Both the position numbers and the translations under genes were made by a program. A stretch of DNA of 64,000 nucleotides, taken from Mangifera indica. Taxonomy: Eukaryota > Streptophyta > Magnoliopsida > Sapindales > Anacardiaceae. Below are positions 24,701 through 36,500 of the stretch, piece after piece (the stretch's first letter is position 1; every line of letters starts with the position of its first letter). A model generated the notes under the pieces. It had not been told where the DNA came from. It did no database searches and was given only the letters and a program-made list of their open reading frames with translations. The stretch is taken from assembly GCF_011075055.1 (NCBI RefSeq), contig NC_058144.1, positions 17,103,807 through 17,167,806 of the forward strand, in the 5' to 3' direction.

Positions 24701-25913
24701 TCTTCTTTAACTTCTTCCTTATAAAAGGTTAAACTCCTATCTTCTTGGCATATGCTATTTATAATATTTCTATTTCGTCTCCCTTTAACACATAAAGAAA
24801 TAGCTTGTATTTTGGTCTCCTTCCTTTAACCATTAAACTTTAGACTTTTGCTTCATAAAGGTTTTTTCCATCCAACTAAGCTTCTTATAGTCTCGAGGTT
24901 TACTTATTTTCTTATCAATCAAACCAATTTCTTGAAAAGTTCACGCAAACTGGTTTTGAATGTCTTTAAAAGCAACCTTAGCAACTTTAACCCTTTTTAA
25001 AATGCACCAAAATTTTCTCTTGTTGAGCTCTTTAAGTTTAACCTCTACTCTTTTCAACTTAGTGCAAAGCTAAAACATGAGGTTGCCGTTAACTTCTTTT
25101 TTCCACACACTTTCCAGAAGCAACATGAAATTCCACTGATTAACCTAAAAATTAAAGAACTTAAATAGAGTCTTTCTTTAGTTATTATTGCTTGCCACCA
25201 AATAAGACACTTAGGTTATGATTAGATAAAAAATTAGTTTGAAAAATTCCCATAGAGTTTAGGAATTTATCAAGCCAAACATCATTGACAAGGATTCTAT
25301 CTAACTTATAAGCTATATTTCCATCTCTTTCTCTTATATTTTTCCAAGTATAAAAAGATCCTATGTACCTTAGGTCCTCTAAGTAAACATGCATACAACA
25401 ATTGTTTAAGTCTTTATGATGAACTTCCTATCTATCAAGCCCCCTTCTCTTTTCATTCATCTTTCTTATAGCATTAAAGTCACCTAAGGTAACCCAAGGA
25501 TGGTTTTAAGTAGCCCTAGAGCAAGACACAATCTTATCCCACAGTTTTCTCCTTTCAATATAGTCATTTAGGCCATAAACAAAAGTAACATGGAATTCCT
25601 CCCAATTAGTGAGAATCTTAACTTTAAGATGGATAGCTTGCACCAACCTTCCAATTACTTTTACTTGAAATAGCTTTTGATTCCAAACCACGAAAATTTG
25701 GCCTCTTAGATTCAAGTCAATATTGTTAATATAGTCCCAATCACTAAAAAGGCTATTTTCTATTTTCTCACAATTCTCATCCCTTACATTAGTCTCCAAA
25801 ATAACAATCATTTCTAACTTATTCCTAGCTATAAAAAGCTTTATTTCTTTTTGCTTTAAGGGGGAATTAAACCCCTTTATATTTCAAGCTCCCAAATTAA
25901 TCATTAGCGCCAT
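21780..25913 (-). pseudogene. LINE3 ORF2: endonuclease, reverse transcriptase, zf-RVT (broken)
   Basis: The start at 25913 (M-A-L-M-I-N-L-G-A-*-N-I-K-G-F-N-S-P) aligns with the ORF2 starts of LINE1 and LINE2. The endonuclease covers 25880-25185, with FSDWDYI, FVYGLND, LGDFNAIRKMNEKRRG and GSFYTWKN. RT covers about 24430-23530, with ALVPK, KAQATFVKGRKIRDN, KAYNIVNWNFL and the catalytic region as LCFMNDL where F-A-D-D is normal. A later thumb region and a zf-RVT-like tail (C-A-L-C-N-E-K-D-E-N, about 21820) follow beyond the solo LTR. Loss of a catalytic Asp, stops and shifts make it inactive. Confidence 0.82.
22096..22916 (+). repeat. Solo LTR of a Ty3/gypsy-type element
   Basis: An 821-bp block starting TGATGGAGGCATCG and ending TTCGCATCA, so the termini are TGATG...CATCA. 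AGATG is duplicated on both sides (22091-22095 and 22917-22921). LINE3 sequence continues on both sides. It holds CTATATAAACTC near 22670 (TATA-like). At its start is a short frame (22088-22324) with R-P-I-T-K-S-R-A-K-K, a motif I know from the 3' end of some plant gypsy polyproteins that reach into the LTR. Plus orientation is chosen from that frame and the TATA box. No internal region is present, so it is a solo LTR formed by LTR-LTR recombination. Confidence 0.8.
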
Positions 25914-25923
25914 TTGAAGGTAA

Positions 25924-27319
25924 AGATTCCCTAATCTTTTTAACCATATTTTTCCTTTGATGCTTACTCATTTTACAACTTAAAGCTCATTTTAGCTCTT
26001 TCTCATCCACTTTTAGTAACTTTCTAAAAGGGATCACTTGTGGGGATTCAAATTCATTTTCATTCAAAGTTATTTTTTTGTCAATGTCTTCTTTAATTAT
26101 GATGCCTTGGTTTCTAACTTTACTTTCTTGATTTTTGCCATTGTTTTCCTCTAAAGGCATTGTGGGCCTTGCTTAATTTTCACATTGCATAATCTCCTTT
26201 CCTTTAGCTGAGGTTTGCATCTTCTTTTGGGTAGCCTTCTTCTACTCTTCTTCATCTTTCCTCATCTGCTCTTTAGTGTCTTTAACACTAACCACTCTTC
26301 CTTCTTCATTGATGGTTACTTCTTTTTCAAGGTAGACAAATCTATTGGATTACTCTTCTTACTCTAAAGTTACATTCCTAATAGCTTTTATCACTTCCTT
26401 TATAGACTTCCTTTCATGCACTTTTGTCTTCTTATAATTTCTTTTCAATTGCCTATAGGTTCTCACATAAGGTTGAACTTTCAAGGCTTCCTTTTTTTCT
26501 ATTATATTCTTACATTCTTCTATACTATGGCCATAAGAGTTGTACCGAAGGCATTTTAACAGTTTTCAATTATAGTCTACTCTCAATTCTATACTTTCCC
26601 TATTTGGCAAAATAAGGTAAAAAAATCTGAAAAGGTGTTATCAATTCCTATTTCAGTACAAATTCTTGCAAATTTAAGGCGAGATCTCTCCCCTATGATT
26701 GAATCCAAATAAAGAGGTTTATTGAATCAAATAGCTAAGTAACTAAGCCCTTTAGGGCTTTAATACTCAAATGGGATACTATAAATCTTAACCCAGATAA
26801 TAACTCTTTTAATAGTTTTAGTGACTATTATAGGATTTCTACTCCACTTTTGAATGAAAAATTACTGCCCTTCTACCACCCACGGACCCTCTTCAACAAA
26901 TTTCATAAGATCATCATTATTTCTAAATCTAAGCATAAACATGATTTGCCTATTATAGGTAATCTTTACAAGACAAGTTGGCTTGCATTCGATTTGCATA
27001 CTCTTAACCACTAGGAAAGGGATTTTCCTTCCCCTAAAAAAACCCCGCAGCATAAGTCTCCCATTTGTTTGCACCTTCATCTATAACTTATTTTAAAAGG
27101 GACATAATTGCATGGTTGCCACACTTTATCTCTAAAAGAGGGAAAAACTCTAAACTTATACCAACTATCCTTCTTTTAAATAGCTTATTCCAAGGCTTAG
27201 CTGACGGGCTATTGAAAAAGAAACTTACTATCATCTTGAACTCTCTATAGACCATTCTTACCACTAGTAATCCTAGGTTGAGACACCTTGACCTTAATTT
27301 TTTTCTAAGAAGAAACCAT
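25924..27319 (-). pseudogene. LINE3 ORF1, DUF4283 and zinc-knuckle protein (broken)
   Basis: The likely start ATG is at 27319 (M-V-S-S). The DUF4283 core is clearest at 27080-26862: RGFFRGRKIPFLVVKSMQ, then FRNNDDLMKFVEEGPWVVEGQ. A knuckle lies at about 26553-26510 as C-L-R-Y-N-S-Y-G-H-S-I-E-E-C, the second Cys of C-x2-C replaced by Tyr (one G-to-A step from TGC or TGT). A Lys/Glu-rich low-complexity tail follows. Several stops. Role in family: RNA binding in the LINE ribonucleoprotein. Confidence 0.78.
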
Positions 27320-28230
27320 TAAAACGAGTAAAACACCACATCAAGAATCATAGAAAAAAAGGAAAAATAAAGTTTCCATAAAGGAACTAGAGAAATAAAT
27401 ATGAGAAGCATGAGATGTTACATGGAATGTATGAGACTCTAAAGGCCTCTTAAAAAACTATAAGAGAGGAAACAAAAATCAGCCAACAGAAAGCAAAAGA
27501 GCCTAAAAAAGAAAAAGAAAAAGAAAAAACAAAGAGGACTAACTTAGCTTAAAATAAGCGGATAAAAAATAACTGCAAGGCAACACAACTCCAACTAATA
27601 GGAAACGACCAATACATAGAACTCAAAACATATGCCATATCACCAAAAAATGGGAAACATAACAACCAACACTAAGGATAGGACAGACTTTAAGTTGTTA
27701 AAAAACTTTACTAGGCCACTTAACATGGATAGAAAGGCAGATAACCTAACTAGAAAATGGGTAACCAAACTTCTAACATGCTACCAAAAAATAAACCAAA
27801 CTTCTAACTATTGGAGAACTAAGATAAAGCACTAGCCAACCACTATACCACCCTTTAACCAACAAGTAAACTAACTACAAGATTCAAGCATACCCTAAAA
27901 AAAAAAGGATAAAACACAAACAACCAGCCAAAAAAAGCACCAGACCACTATAACCCAATACAAAATGGAACTAAAAACCACAATAAGAAACAAAGTAACC
28001 AGAATAGGAAAAAAGGTTGATAGTAGATCACAACTCAAAAAGGAAAGGAATAGTGAAAAAAACATACTAAAAAGACATAAAACACAACTTTCACTAGAGA
28101 TAAATAAGGTCTTTAACCAAAAGGACCAGTATGCCATTAGTTAGGAGATGCTAAGAAGGAAACCTAAAAGGGAAAATGAGACTAAGAGAGAAGAAAGAGC
28201 ATTAGCACACAAGAGAGATGAAATTTTGGT

Positions 28231-28872
28231 AAGATTTTTTATGCATTCATTATTGATCGGAGTTAAGTGATAGAAGAACCTTGGTTGGTGGTTAGTCCTT
28301 TAAGTCGAGGCTAGTTCTTGGTCTTCTAACTTTGTTTTACTTCATTTATTGATTATTTGTTTAGTTCTAGCATTGGTTGCCTTTGACTAGTTTTGTGGTT
28401 TTTTTTACTATTAAGTTTAACTCACCTAAATATTGAACTTCACTTGAACTTGGAACATATCATTTGGTATCAAAACTTTGGTTGAAAAAGTGATTTCTTT
28501 TGACATGGTTGTTGTTAAAAATCCTTGGTCAGTGTTGTATGATAGATTAAACTTTATATGCTTTCTTTTTTTACTCTATCTTCTTTCTAGACACCTATTA
28601 TACTCAAGCCTTGCCTAAACACTACTTAAGAACACCTTCAAGCAAACCCTTACCATGACACATTTTGGCCTAAACATTACCCAAAAGAAATCACCTAAAC
28701 CATAACCATAACCATAACCATCCCCCATATACCAAAATGTCCCATAAAAGTGAATCATCTTCTTCACCCCATTCTTGGCAATTTGGATAGCAAACCATGA
28801 CCATAGCCAGCCCCCATATACCAAAATGTCCCATAAAAGTGAATCATCACCTCTACCCCATTAACCTTACCA
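28231..28872. other. Unassigned stretch with a possible decayed LTR/PBS and a 38-bp direct repeat
   Basis: At 28465-28476 TGGTATCAAAAC resembles the iMet primer site TGGTATCAGAGC with two G-to-A changes. It is preceded by ..ACATATCA, a possible LTR end, so 28231-28462 may be the 3' part of an LTR. Further on, a 38-bp sequence starting CCCCCATATACCAAAATG occurs twice, exactly, at 28722-28759 and 28811-28848, next to a short CCATAA repeat (about 28700-28720). No gene is supported. Confidence 0.4.
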
Positions 28873-31113
28873 ATGGATGAGAAGGACAAGACAATAGGGC
28901 ATAACGAATCCTTTTTGAAGCATCAAAGGAAGAAGTTGGTAAAGGTGTGGAAACTCTTCTCTACCTTATTAATAAATGATTATCAAAGCTTGGAATGTGA
29001 GGGGGATGAATTCCCCTATCAAACAAAAAGAGGTGAAGCTTTTAGTTGCCAAAAATAAAATTGTGATTATGAGGCTTATTTAGACTAAAGTGAAGTTGGA
29101 AAATGCTAAAAGTGTAGGGAAAACAATTTTGGTGATTAGGAAATCCTTCGTAATTATGAGTATTCACATAGAGGTATAATATGGATTAGTTGGAATAATA
29201 ACCTTATTCAAGTTAGGGAAACTATGTCCATAAAACAAGGCATTCAATGTGAGGTAATCCCTTTAAATAATGAGCTAAGTTTCTTATTTTCTATTGTCTA
29301 TGATATGAATGATCCTTTGGAATGGAGAAAACTTTGGCAAGAGGTGTGTAACCTATCCACAACTCACTCACAACACCCTTAGATCATCATAGAGGACTTT
29401 AACATTTTAAGAAGTTTAAATAAAAAGTTAGAGGGTAGTCAAAAGAGGGACACTCTATGGATGACTTAAATGAATGTTATTATAAGGCTGAGCTTAAGGA
29501 GTTGAGATTTATAGGGAATTATTTTACTTGGAATAATTGTAGTGAAGTAAACAATAGAATCATGTGCAAGTTTGATAGACCTTTGGTCAATGAGAAATAA
29601 AGATGTATTTTTCCCCAATCAGTAGCTACCTTCCTTAATAACTCCACTTCAGACCACTCCTTATGTATGGTAAATTATAAGCCAAGTTAAGATAAAAGAA
29701 GAATTCCATTTAAATTCTTTAATATGTGGGCTCATTATGAAAATTTCATTCAAGTGATTAAGAATAAGTGGGATTGCGTAGTTGATGAGAGTCTAATGTA
29801 TAGGCTAGTAACTAAATTAAAAATTCTAAGAAAGCTAAACAAAAAAGAGTTTTGGTGTATTTTAGAAAGGGTTAAGAGGACTAGAAAGCTATTGGAATCA
29901 ACTCAAGTTTGATTGCTATCTAATCTCATGATGAAGATCTAAACCAAGAAAAGAAAACCAAAATAAAAGAGCTAAAATAATTAAGTTAGGTGGAAGAGAC
30001 TTTGGCAAAACAAATATCTAAGGTGTATTAACTTAAAGATGGGGACCAAAACATAAGTTGTTTTTTCAAATGTGTCTATTAAAGAAGAAATAGAAACTCT
30101 ATCCAAGGAGTAAGTCTTGAGGATGGAACCTTTACTTTCAACAAAGCTATTATGAAAGAAACATTTGTTAGTCACTTCAAGAAAGTTCTCAATAAGGAAA
30201 AAAGTCTTAAATTTAATGAAGAGGATCTCAAGAACTTAGTAAAATTTAGACTAAGCCCAAATATGGCTTCTTCTTTAGTTAGTGAGGTTTCAGAGGAGGA
30301 GATCAAAAAATTTATTTTTACATTAGACAACAATAAAGCACTTGGTCCGAATAGGTATGGTTTTTATTTCTTCAAGTAAGCTTAGGATATTGTTGGTCTT
30401 AATGTGGTTAAAGCTATAAAAGACTTCTTCAAGACTAGGTATCTCTTAAAAAAGGTAATCTACACAACTTTTGCTCTTATTCCTAAAGTTGCTAACTCCT
30501 TTTTGTGTAAGGATTATAGGCCAATTACTTGTTGCAACACTGTGTACAAATGCATCACAAAAATCCCTATAAACTAATTCAAGCCTATTCTTCCAAAGTG
30601 CATCAACAAAGCTTAAATGACCTTTGTGGGTGGTAAAGACATTAGAGATAGTATTCTTCTTTGTCAAGATCTTTTCCACAACTACCATAAAGAGGGGAAA
30701 GAGAAGAAATGTGCTATTAAAATAGACATAATAAAGGCCTATGATTTTTTTTATTGGGATTTTCTCCTTGTAATGCTTAGAACGATGGACTTCCCTCTCA
30801 TTTTTGTCAATTGGATTGAAGAATATATATCTACTCCTTTCTTAGTGTGTCTTAATAAGGAGCTTTAGGGCTTCTTTAAAAGCACAAGAGGACTTCGACA
30901 AGGTGATTACATCTCTCTTTATTTGTTTGTTATCATCATAAAGGCTATCTCTTGTGCTCTTGCTAAGCTTTGGAAAAATAGAAAATTTGGTCAACATTGG
31001 AAATGCCAAGTGAACAATATAACTCACTTATGTTTTGTGGGTGATCTCATTTTGTTTTGTACGATGGATGAAGACTCAGTGATGCTCCTTAAGGACATTT
31101 TTGACTTTTTTCA
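28873..31113 (+). pseudogene. LINE2: ORF1 C-terminus, ORF2 endonuclease and most of RT (5' part)
   Basis: A short ORF1 tail (from about 28873) overlaps the ORF2 start ATG at 28976, whose product begins M-I-I-K-A-W-N-V-R-G-M-N-S-P. The endonuclease spans about 28976-29700, degraded, with EDFN where GDFN is usual. RT spans about 30150-31113: DNNKALGPNRYGF, ALIPK, DYRPITCCNT, FVGGKDIRDS, KAYDFFYWDF, TRGLRQGDYISLYLF and LCFVGDL (F-A-D-D altered). It is 5'-truncated relative to LINE3. At 31113 the RT is split by the gypsy element and continues at 40562. Several stops and shifts; inactive. Confidence 0.85.
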
Positions 31114-33389
31114 TGTAACATCTGAATTCAGGTGTGTCAGTAAACTCCACTTCCAAAATTACCTCTAGAGTTGATTTTATAACTTGTTGTGTAAAGAAAT
31201 TGCAAAAGAATTATAGAAAACTACTAAAGGAGCAATATTTTTCAAAGGGGGTAAAATGGTCATTTTATAAAGATTCAAGGGACAAAGTAGGAATTAAAAT
31301 TGAAGGGCACACTTGAAATTATATGGTGGTGCTAAGGGTTTTTGGTAATTGGCTAAGGATAAAATAGTAATTTATGGAAAAGGTTAAGGGCAAAATGGTC
31401 CAAAAGGCTTATAAACTTATGCTATTCATTTTCTCTTTCATTTTTTTGCCGAGAACTCCATGGTTTTAGCTAAGCTTTTTCCCTTAACCAAAATTCGTCA
31501 AAAAACCTAGCTAAACCACCTAATTTTCAGTGCCTCCAGTTATAAAAAGTGTAGATCTGTCGATTATGATCAGTTCTAAGGTAAGAAATTTAATTTTTAA
31601 GATATGTGAAATTTGGGAGTTTGATGGATGATTATATTTTTGGTTGATTAAGGTTGCCAAGAAGAAGAAAAGAAGGTGAATAAGCTTAAATCACCTATTT
31701 GGCAAAGAAAAGGTAAGAATTTCATACTTTACATACTTGAAGTAAATTTGAGTTAGGTTATTTAAATAACCTTTACTTATATAAGTGTGTAAGGTATTAG
31801 AATTAAGGTGATTTATGCTTAAAAGGATAAAAAAATTCATTAGAATTCATGATGTAATTTTTGGACATAAGGGTAAAAAGGTAAATTTTTGCCATAAGGG
31901 CAAAAATGTCATTTTATGCGATATAGGTTAATGTTGCTTAATTATGTGCATGTTATGTGAAATAACCCTTATAATAAGCCTATATTGTATAATTGAAATT
32001 AATTTGAGACATGATATATATTTATATATAAATGCATGAGAAAATAACATGATGTTTGAGAAGGAATGAAAAGAATAAGGGAAAATAACAAATGTGCATA
32101 TTTTATATTATGGTTATATATGCATACATGAGGAATTATAACATATGCATGATTTAGAAAAAAATAAAGAAAGAGGAAAAATATTTTCTAAGTCATGCAT
32201 GCTTTTAGAAAATGGAAAACAAGTATTTTTGGTTTTATAATGACTCATATGATACAGGAAAACAGAAAACATACTAAAAATCCTTACACGCCAGCTGTAC
32301 TGTGTGGACAGCAAATAAAATAATCAGTTGTACTGTGTGGACAACCAGCTGTACTGTGTGGACAGCAAAGAAAAATATCAGTTGTACTGTGTGGACAGCA
32401 AAAAGAAAAACATCAGTTGTACTGTGTGGACAGCAAAAGAAAAACATCAGCTGTACTGTGTGGACAGCAAAAGAAAAATATCAGCTGTACTGTGTGGACA
32501 GCAAAGAAAAATATTAGCTGTACTGTGTGGATAGCAAAGAAAAAAAAAATATGCGTGTAAGAGAGAATTATACTTTGTATGGTGACTGCAAGTACTGTCA
32601 TATGTAGTCTAGACCAGTCAATGAGAAAGAGAGAGAAACAAATTAGTAAATATTTTATGGAAGTCATTTGCATTAGAATTATGCATACAAGCCTGTGTAG
32701 CTGATAAAGAGTTGAGAAAGATGTACGATCAGAAAATAGAAATGTCATGGCACTTATACATGCATAAATCATAATGAGTGAATCATATCTATATAATAAG
32801 GAAAGGAATAAATGTGTGAAAGAAAAGAATTATGATATGTGTTAAATGCGTGTTCTGTGTCAATTATTTTGTTGTAAATAGTTCAGACACGCTGAGTATG
32901 GAAAAGATTATAAAAGATTAGTACTGGTATAAAATGCTTTAAGTGTTTAGTATGATTTTCTTACTGAGCCATAGTCGCTCACTCCGTTTAATTTAATATT
33001 TTACAGGTAAAGAAATGCAGCAAAGGTTCTCGGGGAGCACTAATGAGACATGAGGCTAAGGGAGGAAGGCACCATAATTTTGTTGACTTAAATGTTATGA
33101 TGTATATGTAATATATATATATATATATATGACTAGTTTTGAAAATTGGTTATAAAGTTTTTGTGGGTGATAATTTTTATAATTGTTATTATTATATATT
33201 TATTTTACTAGTTGTGATTAAGTTGATAAAAAAAAAATCCAGTTGATTGGTAGGACTGGTTTGTGTGAATTACAAATTGGGAGTGTTACAGGGCATAATG
33301 AAAAAGAGAAAAATATTCCCCGGGCCCTCTAAAATAGGGGAACTCATGCCGTTTTTCTGTAACACACCCAATGGTTAGGAGAGGTTACA
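31114..33389 (+). repeat. 5' LTR of the chromovirus
   Basis: 2,276 bp from TGTAACATCTGAATTC to ..GAGGTTACA. In the first 1.15 kb I count 14 substitutions (11 of them transitions) and one 1-bp indel against the 3' LTR, about 1.2% divergence. At an assumed 1.3e-8 substitutions per site per year this is about half a million years. It contains the 33-bp array at 32294-32545 and a (TA)n run near 33110-33130. No coding sequence; apparent frames with C-T-V-W-T-A-K are translations of the array. Confidence 0.95.
32294..32545 (+). repeat. Minisatellite of about 33 bp, 8 units, in the 5' LTR
   Basis: Units start (C)AG(C/T)TGTACTGTGTGGACAG and continue with an A-rich tail of 12-15 bases. Eight copies of the TGTACTGTGTGGA core are present, the second unit being shortened. 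The same array has six copies in the 3' LTR. Confidence 0.92.
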
Positions 33390-33393
33390 TTTT

Positions 33394-33405
33394 TGGTATC
33401 AGAGC
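33394..33405 (+). other. Primer binding site of the chromovirus
   Basis: TGGTATCAGAGC is an exact match to the plant tRNA-iMet primer site and lies four bases after the LTR end. It is the first-strand cDNA start. Confidence 0.95.
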
Positions 33406-33503
33406 GTGATTTTGGGCGCTTAAAGGAAGATATAATATAATATGTGATAATATAATACAATATATCTATGATTTTGCATTCTAATATTGCACAGGTGCCC
33501 CTC

Positions 33504-36500
33504 ATGTCTCACAGATTAGCTCCCGAGAATCGACTGCAGTAAGTTATTTTCTTTATCTGTATTCAAATAATAGAATATTATGTAATTACACTTATGCAAT
33601 TATTAGATAAGGAGTAACACAAGACGAGGACGAGGACGAGGACGGGGTTGTGGAAGGGGTATTCAGAGAGAGACGGGAGAACCGTCTAACCCTGCCCCGT
33701 CAGTTGGTTCAGGATTTGGGCTAGCAGAAATAAGAGATATAGTCCGTCAGGTGTTGACTGAGAGTCAAGATAGACCCACACCTGAAAATATAGCCAGAGA
33801 TGCCATTCGAGATGAGATTAGAAGTGAGATTCGTGAGGAAGTCATAGAAGAAATCAGAAATGAAATGAGAAATGAAGGGAGAGGAGAAATTAGAGCTCAA
33901 AGGCGACTTGAGCCCATTTATTCCTTACCTAATCAGCATACCCCTCCTGAATTTAAAGGTACTAAAGATCCTTTAATGGCTGATGACTGGATCAAGCAGG
34001 TGGAAAGTACTATAGATTTATTTTCTATGACTGATAGAGAAAAAGTTTGATATGCCAGTTTCTTAATGAGGGGAGAGGCCCGCGTATGGTGGGACCTAGT
34101 TAAAGAAACCAGAAATGTGGATTCGATGACCTAGCAAGACTTTAGAAGGGTATTTGAGACCCAATACAGAACAGCTGATGTGGTAGCAGTCAAAGTTCAA
34201 AAGTTCATTTCTTTACAGCAGGGAGAGGGTTCAGTAAAGGATTACTCTACCCGTTTTGATGTCTTAGCCAGTTTTGATCCAGGTATGGTGAGTACCCCTA
34301 GTCTCCGATTGGACAGATTTCTTCAGGGCCTTAGACCGGAGATAGCCTTGCATGTGCTAGCTGGACCACAACCTCCTCAAACTTATGAAGAGGCATTGGA
34401 GAGAGCATTGAGGTTGGAGGTATATGTTAATAAGCTACCCAAGAATGCACCTTCCATGTTAACACCTCCATCAGTGACAGTACCCTAGACAGTGATGCCA
34501 AGTCGGTCAGTTTTACCTGCTTCATTGACTATTTCAGCACCTACTACAACATCAAGGGGTAGTTCAATTGGCTCCAGCTTCAGAAAGAATAGGGGAAAAA
34601 GAAAATTCCAGTCAAAAGCAAGTAGAAAAGGCTGGAAGAGTGACAAAAAGCCTAGAAAAGAAAATATTCCCCAATGTCAGATCTGTGGGAGATGTCATAG
34701 TGGGGAATGTTGGTACCAGTAGAAACAGGTGATTTGTTATAGATGCCGACAGCCAGGGCATATAGCAAAGGATTGCCAAAGTACCGAAGTGCCAGTTCAA
34801 ATACAGCCACAACAAAGCCTAATTCCGCCAATGCAACCAGGTAGAGGTACTAATGCACGGGTCTATACAGCTATCCATAGTCAGGCGGAGGCTAGTCCAT
34901 ATGTAGTTATTGGTCAGCTCTTTTTCCACTCTATTTCCTTATATACATTGATTGATTCAGGAGCTACACACTCCTTTATTGCACCAAGGGTTATTGAAAG
35001 GGTAGGTTTAGTGCCTGTTAGAGCTACCCATTCCATTAGAATTGAGATGCCAGATGGGGGGAGTGTGATTACAGATAAAATGCTAAAAGACCAGAAGGTA
35101 GTGATACATGGGAGAGAGTTAAAGGTGGACTTGATTGTCTTTGATATGCCTGATTTTGATGTTATTTTAGGCATGGATTTCTTAGAAAGATATGGAATCG
35201 AGATTGACTGTAGAAAGAAAAAGGCTCGATTCCAACTCGATAATGGAGATCACTTTAATTTCGAAGAGGGCCATCAGCCTAGTATGATGATCAGTAGTGT
35301 AAAGGTGAAAAAATTATTGAAAAAGGGGTGTACGGGATATTTAGCTCATGTGGTGCATGAGCATGATGTTCAAAGATTGAGTGTTCAGGATGTTCCTATA
35401 GTACGAGATTTCCCAGATGTCTTTCCTGATGAGCTACCAGGTTTACCTCCAGAGAGAGAGTTAGAGTTTAGTATCGAGTTAGAACCTGGCTCAGCCCCAA
35501 TTTCAAAAGCCCCTTACCGAATGGCTCTAGCTGAATTACAAGAATTACAGAAACAGTTGCAAGAACTTTTAGATAAGGGTTTTATTAGACCTAGCCACAC
35601 TCCTTGGGGAGCACCCATAATATTTGTCAAAAAGAAAGATGGGTCGCTCCGTATGTGCATAGATTACAGAGAGTTGAATAAACTGACGGTGAAGAATAAA
35701 TACCCGTTGCCTCGAATTGATGGTTTATTTGATCAATTGAAAGGAGCTTTTGTGTTCTCCAAAATTGACTTGAGGTCGGGTTATCACCAGGTGAGGATTG
35801 CAGAGCAAGATATTCCAAAGACAGCTTTTCGAACTCGCTACGGGCACTACGAGTTTGTGGTGATGCCCTTTGGATTGACTAATGCTCCAGCAATCTTTAT
35901 GGATTTAATGAATCGAGTATTTCATGATTGCCTTGACAAATTCTTGGTGGTATTTATTGATGATATCTTGATATATTCTAAATCAGAAGAAGAACATGTC
36001 GAACACTTGAGATTTGTGCTACAAAGATTGAGAGAAAAGAAATTGTTTGCCAAATTCTCTAAGTGTGAATTCTGGTTGGATCAAGTAGTATTTTTGGGAC
36101 ATGTGGTTACTAAGGAAGGTATAGCTGTAGACCCCAGTAAAGTGGAAACAATACTTGAATGGGTGAGGCCAAAGACTGTGAAAGAGATCAGAAGCTTTTT
36201 AGGGCTAGCCGACTATTACAGAAGATTTGTTCAAGGTTTTGCCCGGTTGGCCAAGCCACTTACAGCTCTTACTAGACAAGGAACTCCTTTTATATGGACT
36301 GATGATTGTGAGAAAAGTTTCCAAGAGCTAAAAACACGGTTGACTACAGCTCCTATTTTAGTATTACCAGAGGAAGGTGTAGATTATGATATTTATTGTG
36401 ATGCCTCGCATAATGGCTTGGGAGCCGTGCTGATGCAAAAGGGTAAGGTGATAGCGTATGCCTCTCGGCAGTTAAAAGATTATGAAACACGCTACCCTAC

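Larger units (their letters stand above)
21039..28230 (-). mobile_element. LINE3, most complete plant L1-type element of the window
   Basis: Read on the minus strand it has a T-rich 5' leader (28230-27320), ORF1 (27319 to about 25924), ORF2 from 25913, zf-RVT (about 22090-21780), a 3' UTR and a poly(A) (T-run 21039-21047). This is the full layout of a plant L1, interrupted only by a solo LTR at 22096-22916. The 5' boundary is set by the change of base composition near 28230 and is approximate. I could not find a convincing TSD. Confidence 0.75.

Noticed and set aside
30446..30688. Minus-strand open frame, similar to one at 2835-3032.
   Set aside because: Both are antisense shadows of LINE RT. 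They resemble each other because the RT genes are homologous.
32302..32534. Open frames with repeated C-T-V-W-T-A-K-K-N-I-S in both LTRs, like a repeat protein.
   Set aside because: They are translations of the 33-bp noncoding minisatellite, open in several frames only because unit lengths are near multiples of three.
32290..32545. A regularly spaced repeat array that might suggest a CRISPR.
   Set aside because: Units are contiguous and near identical over their full length with no unique spacers, and the array lies in a plant LTR.
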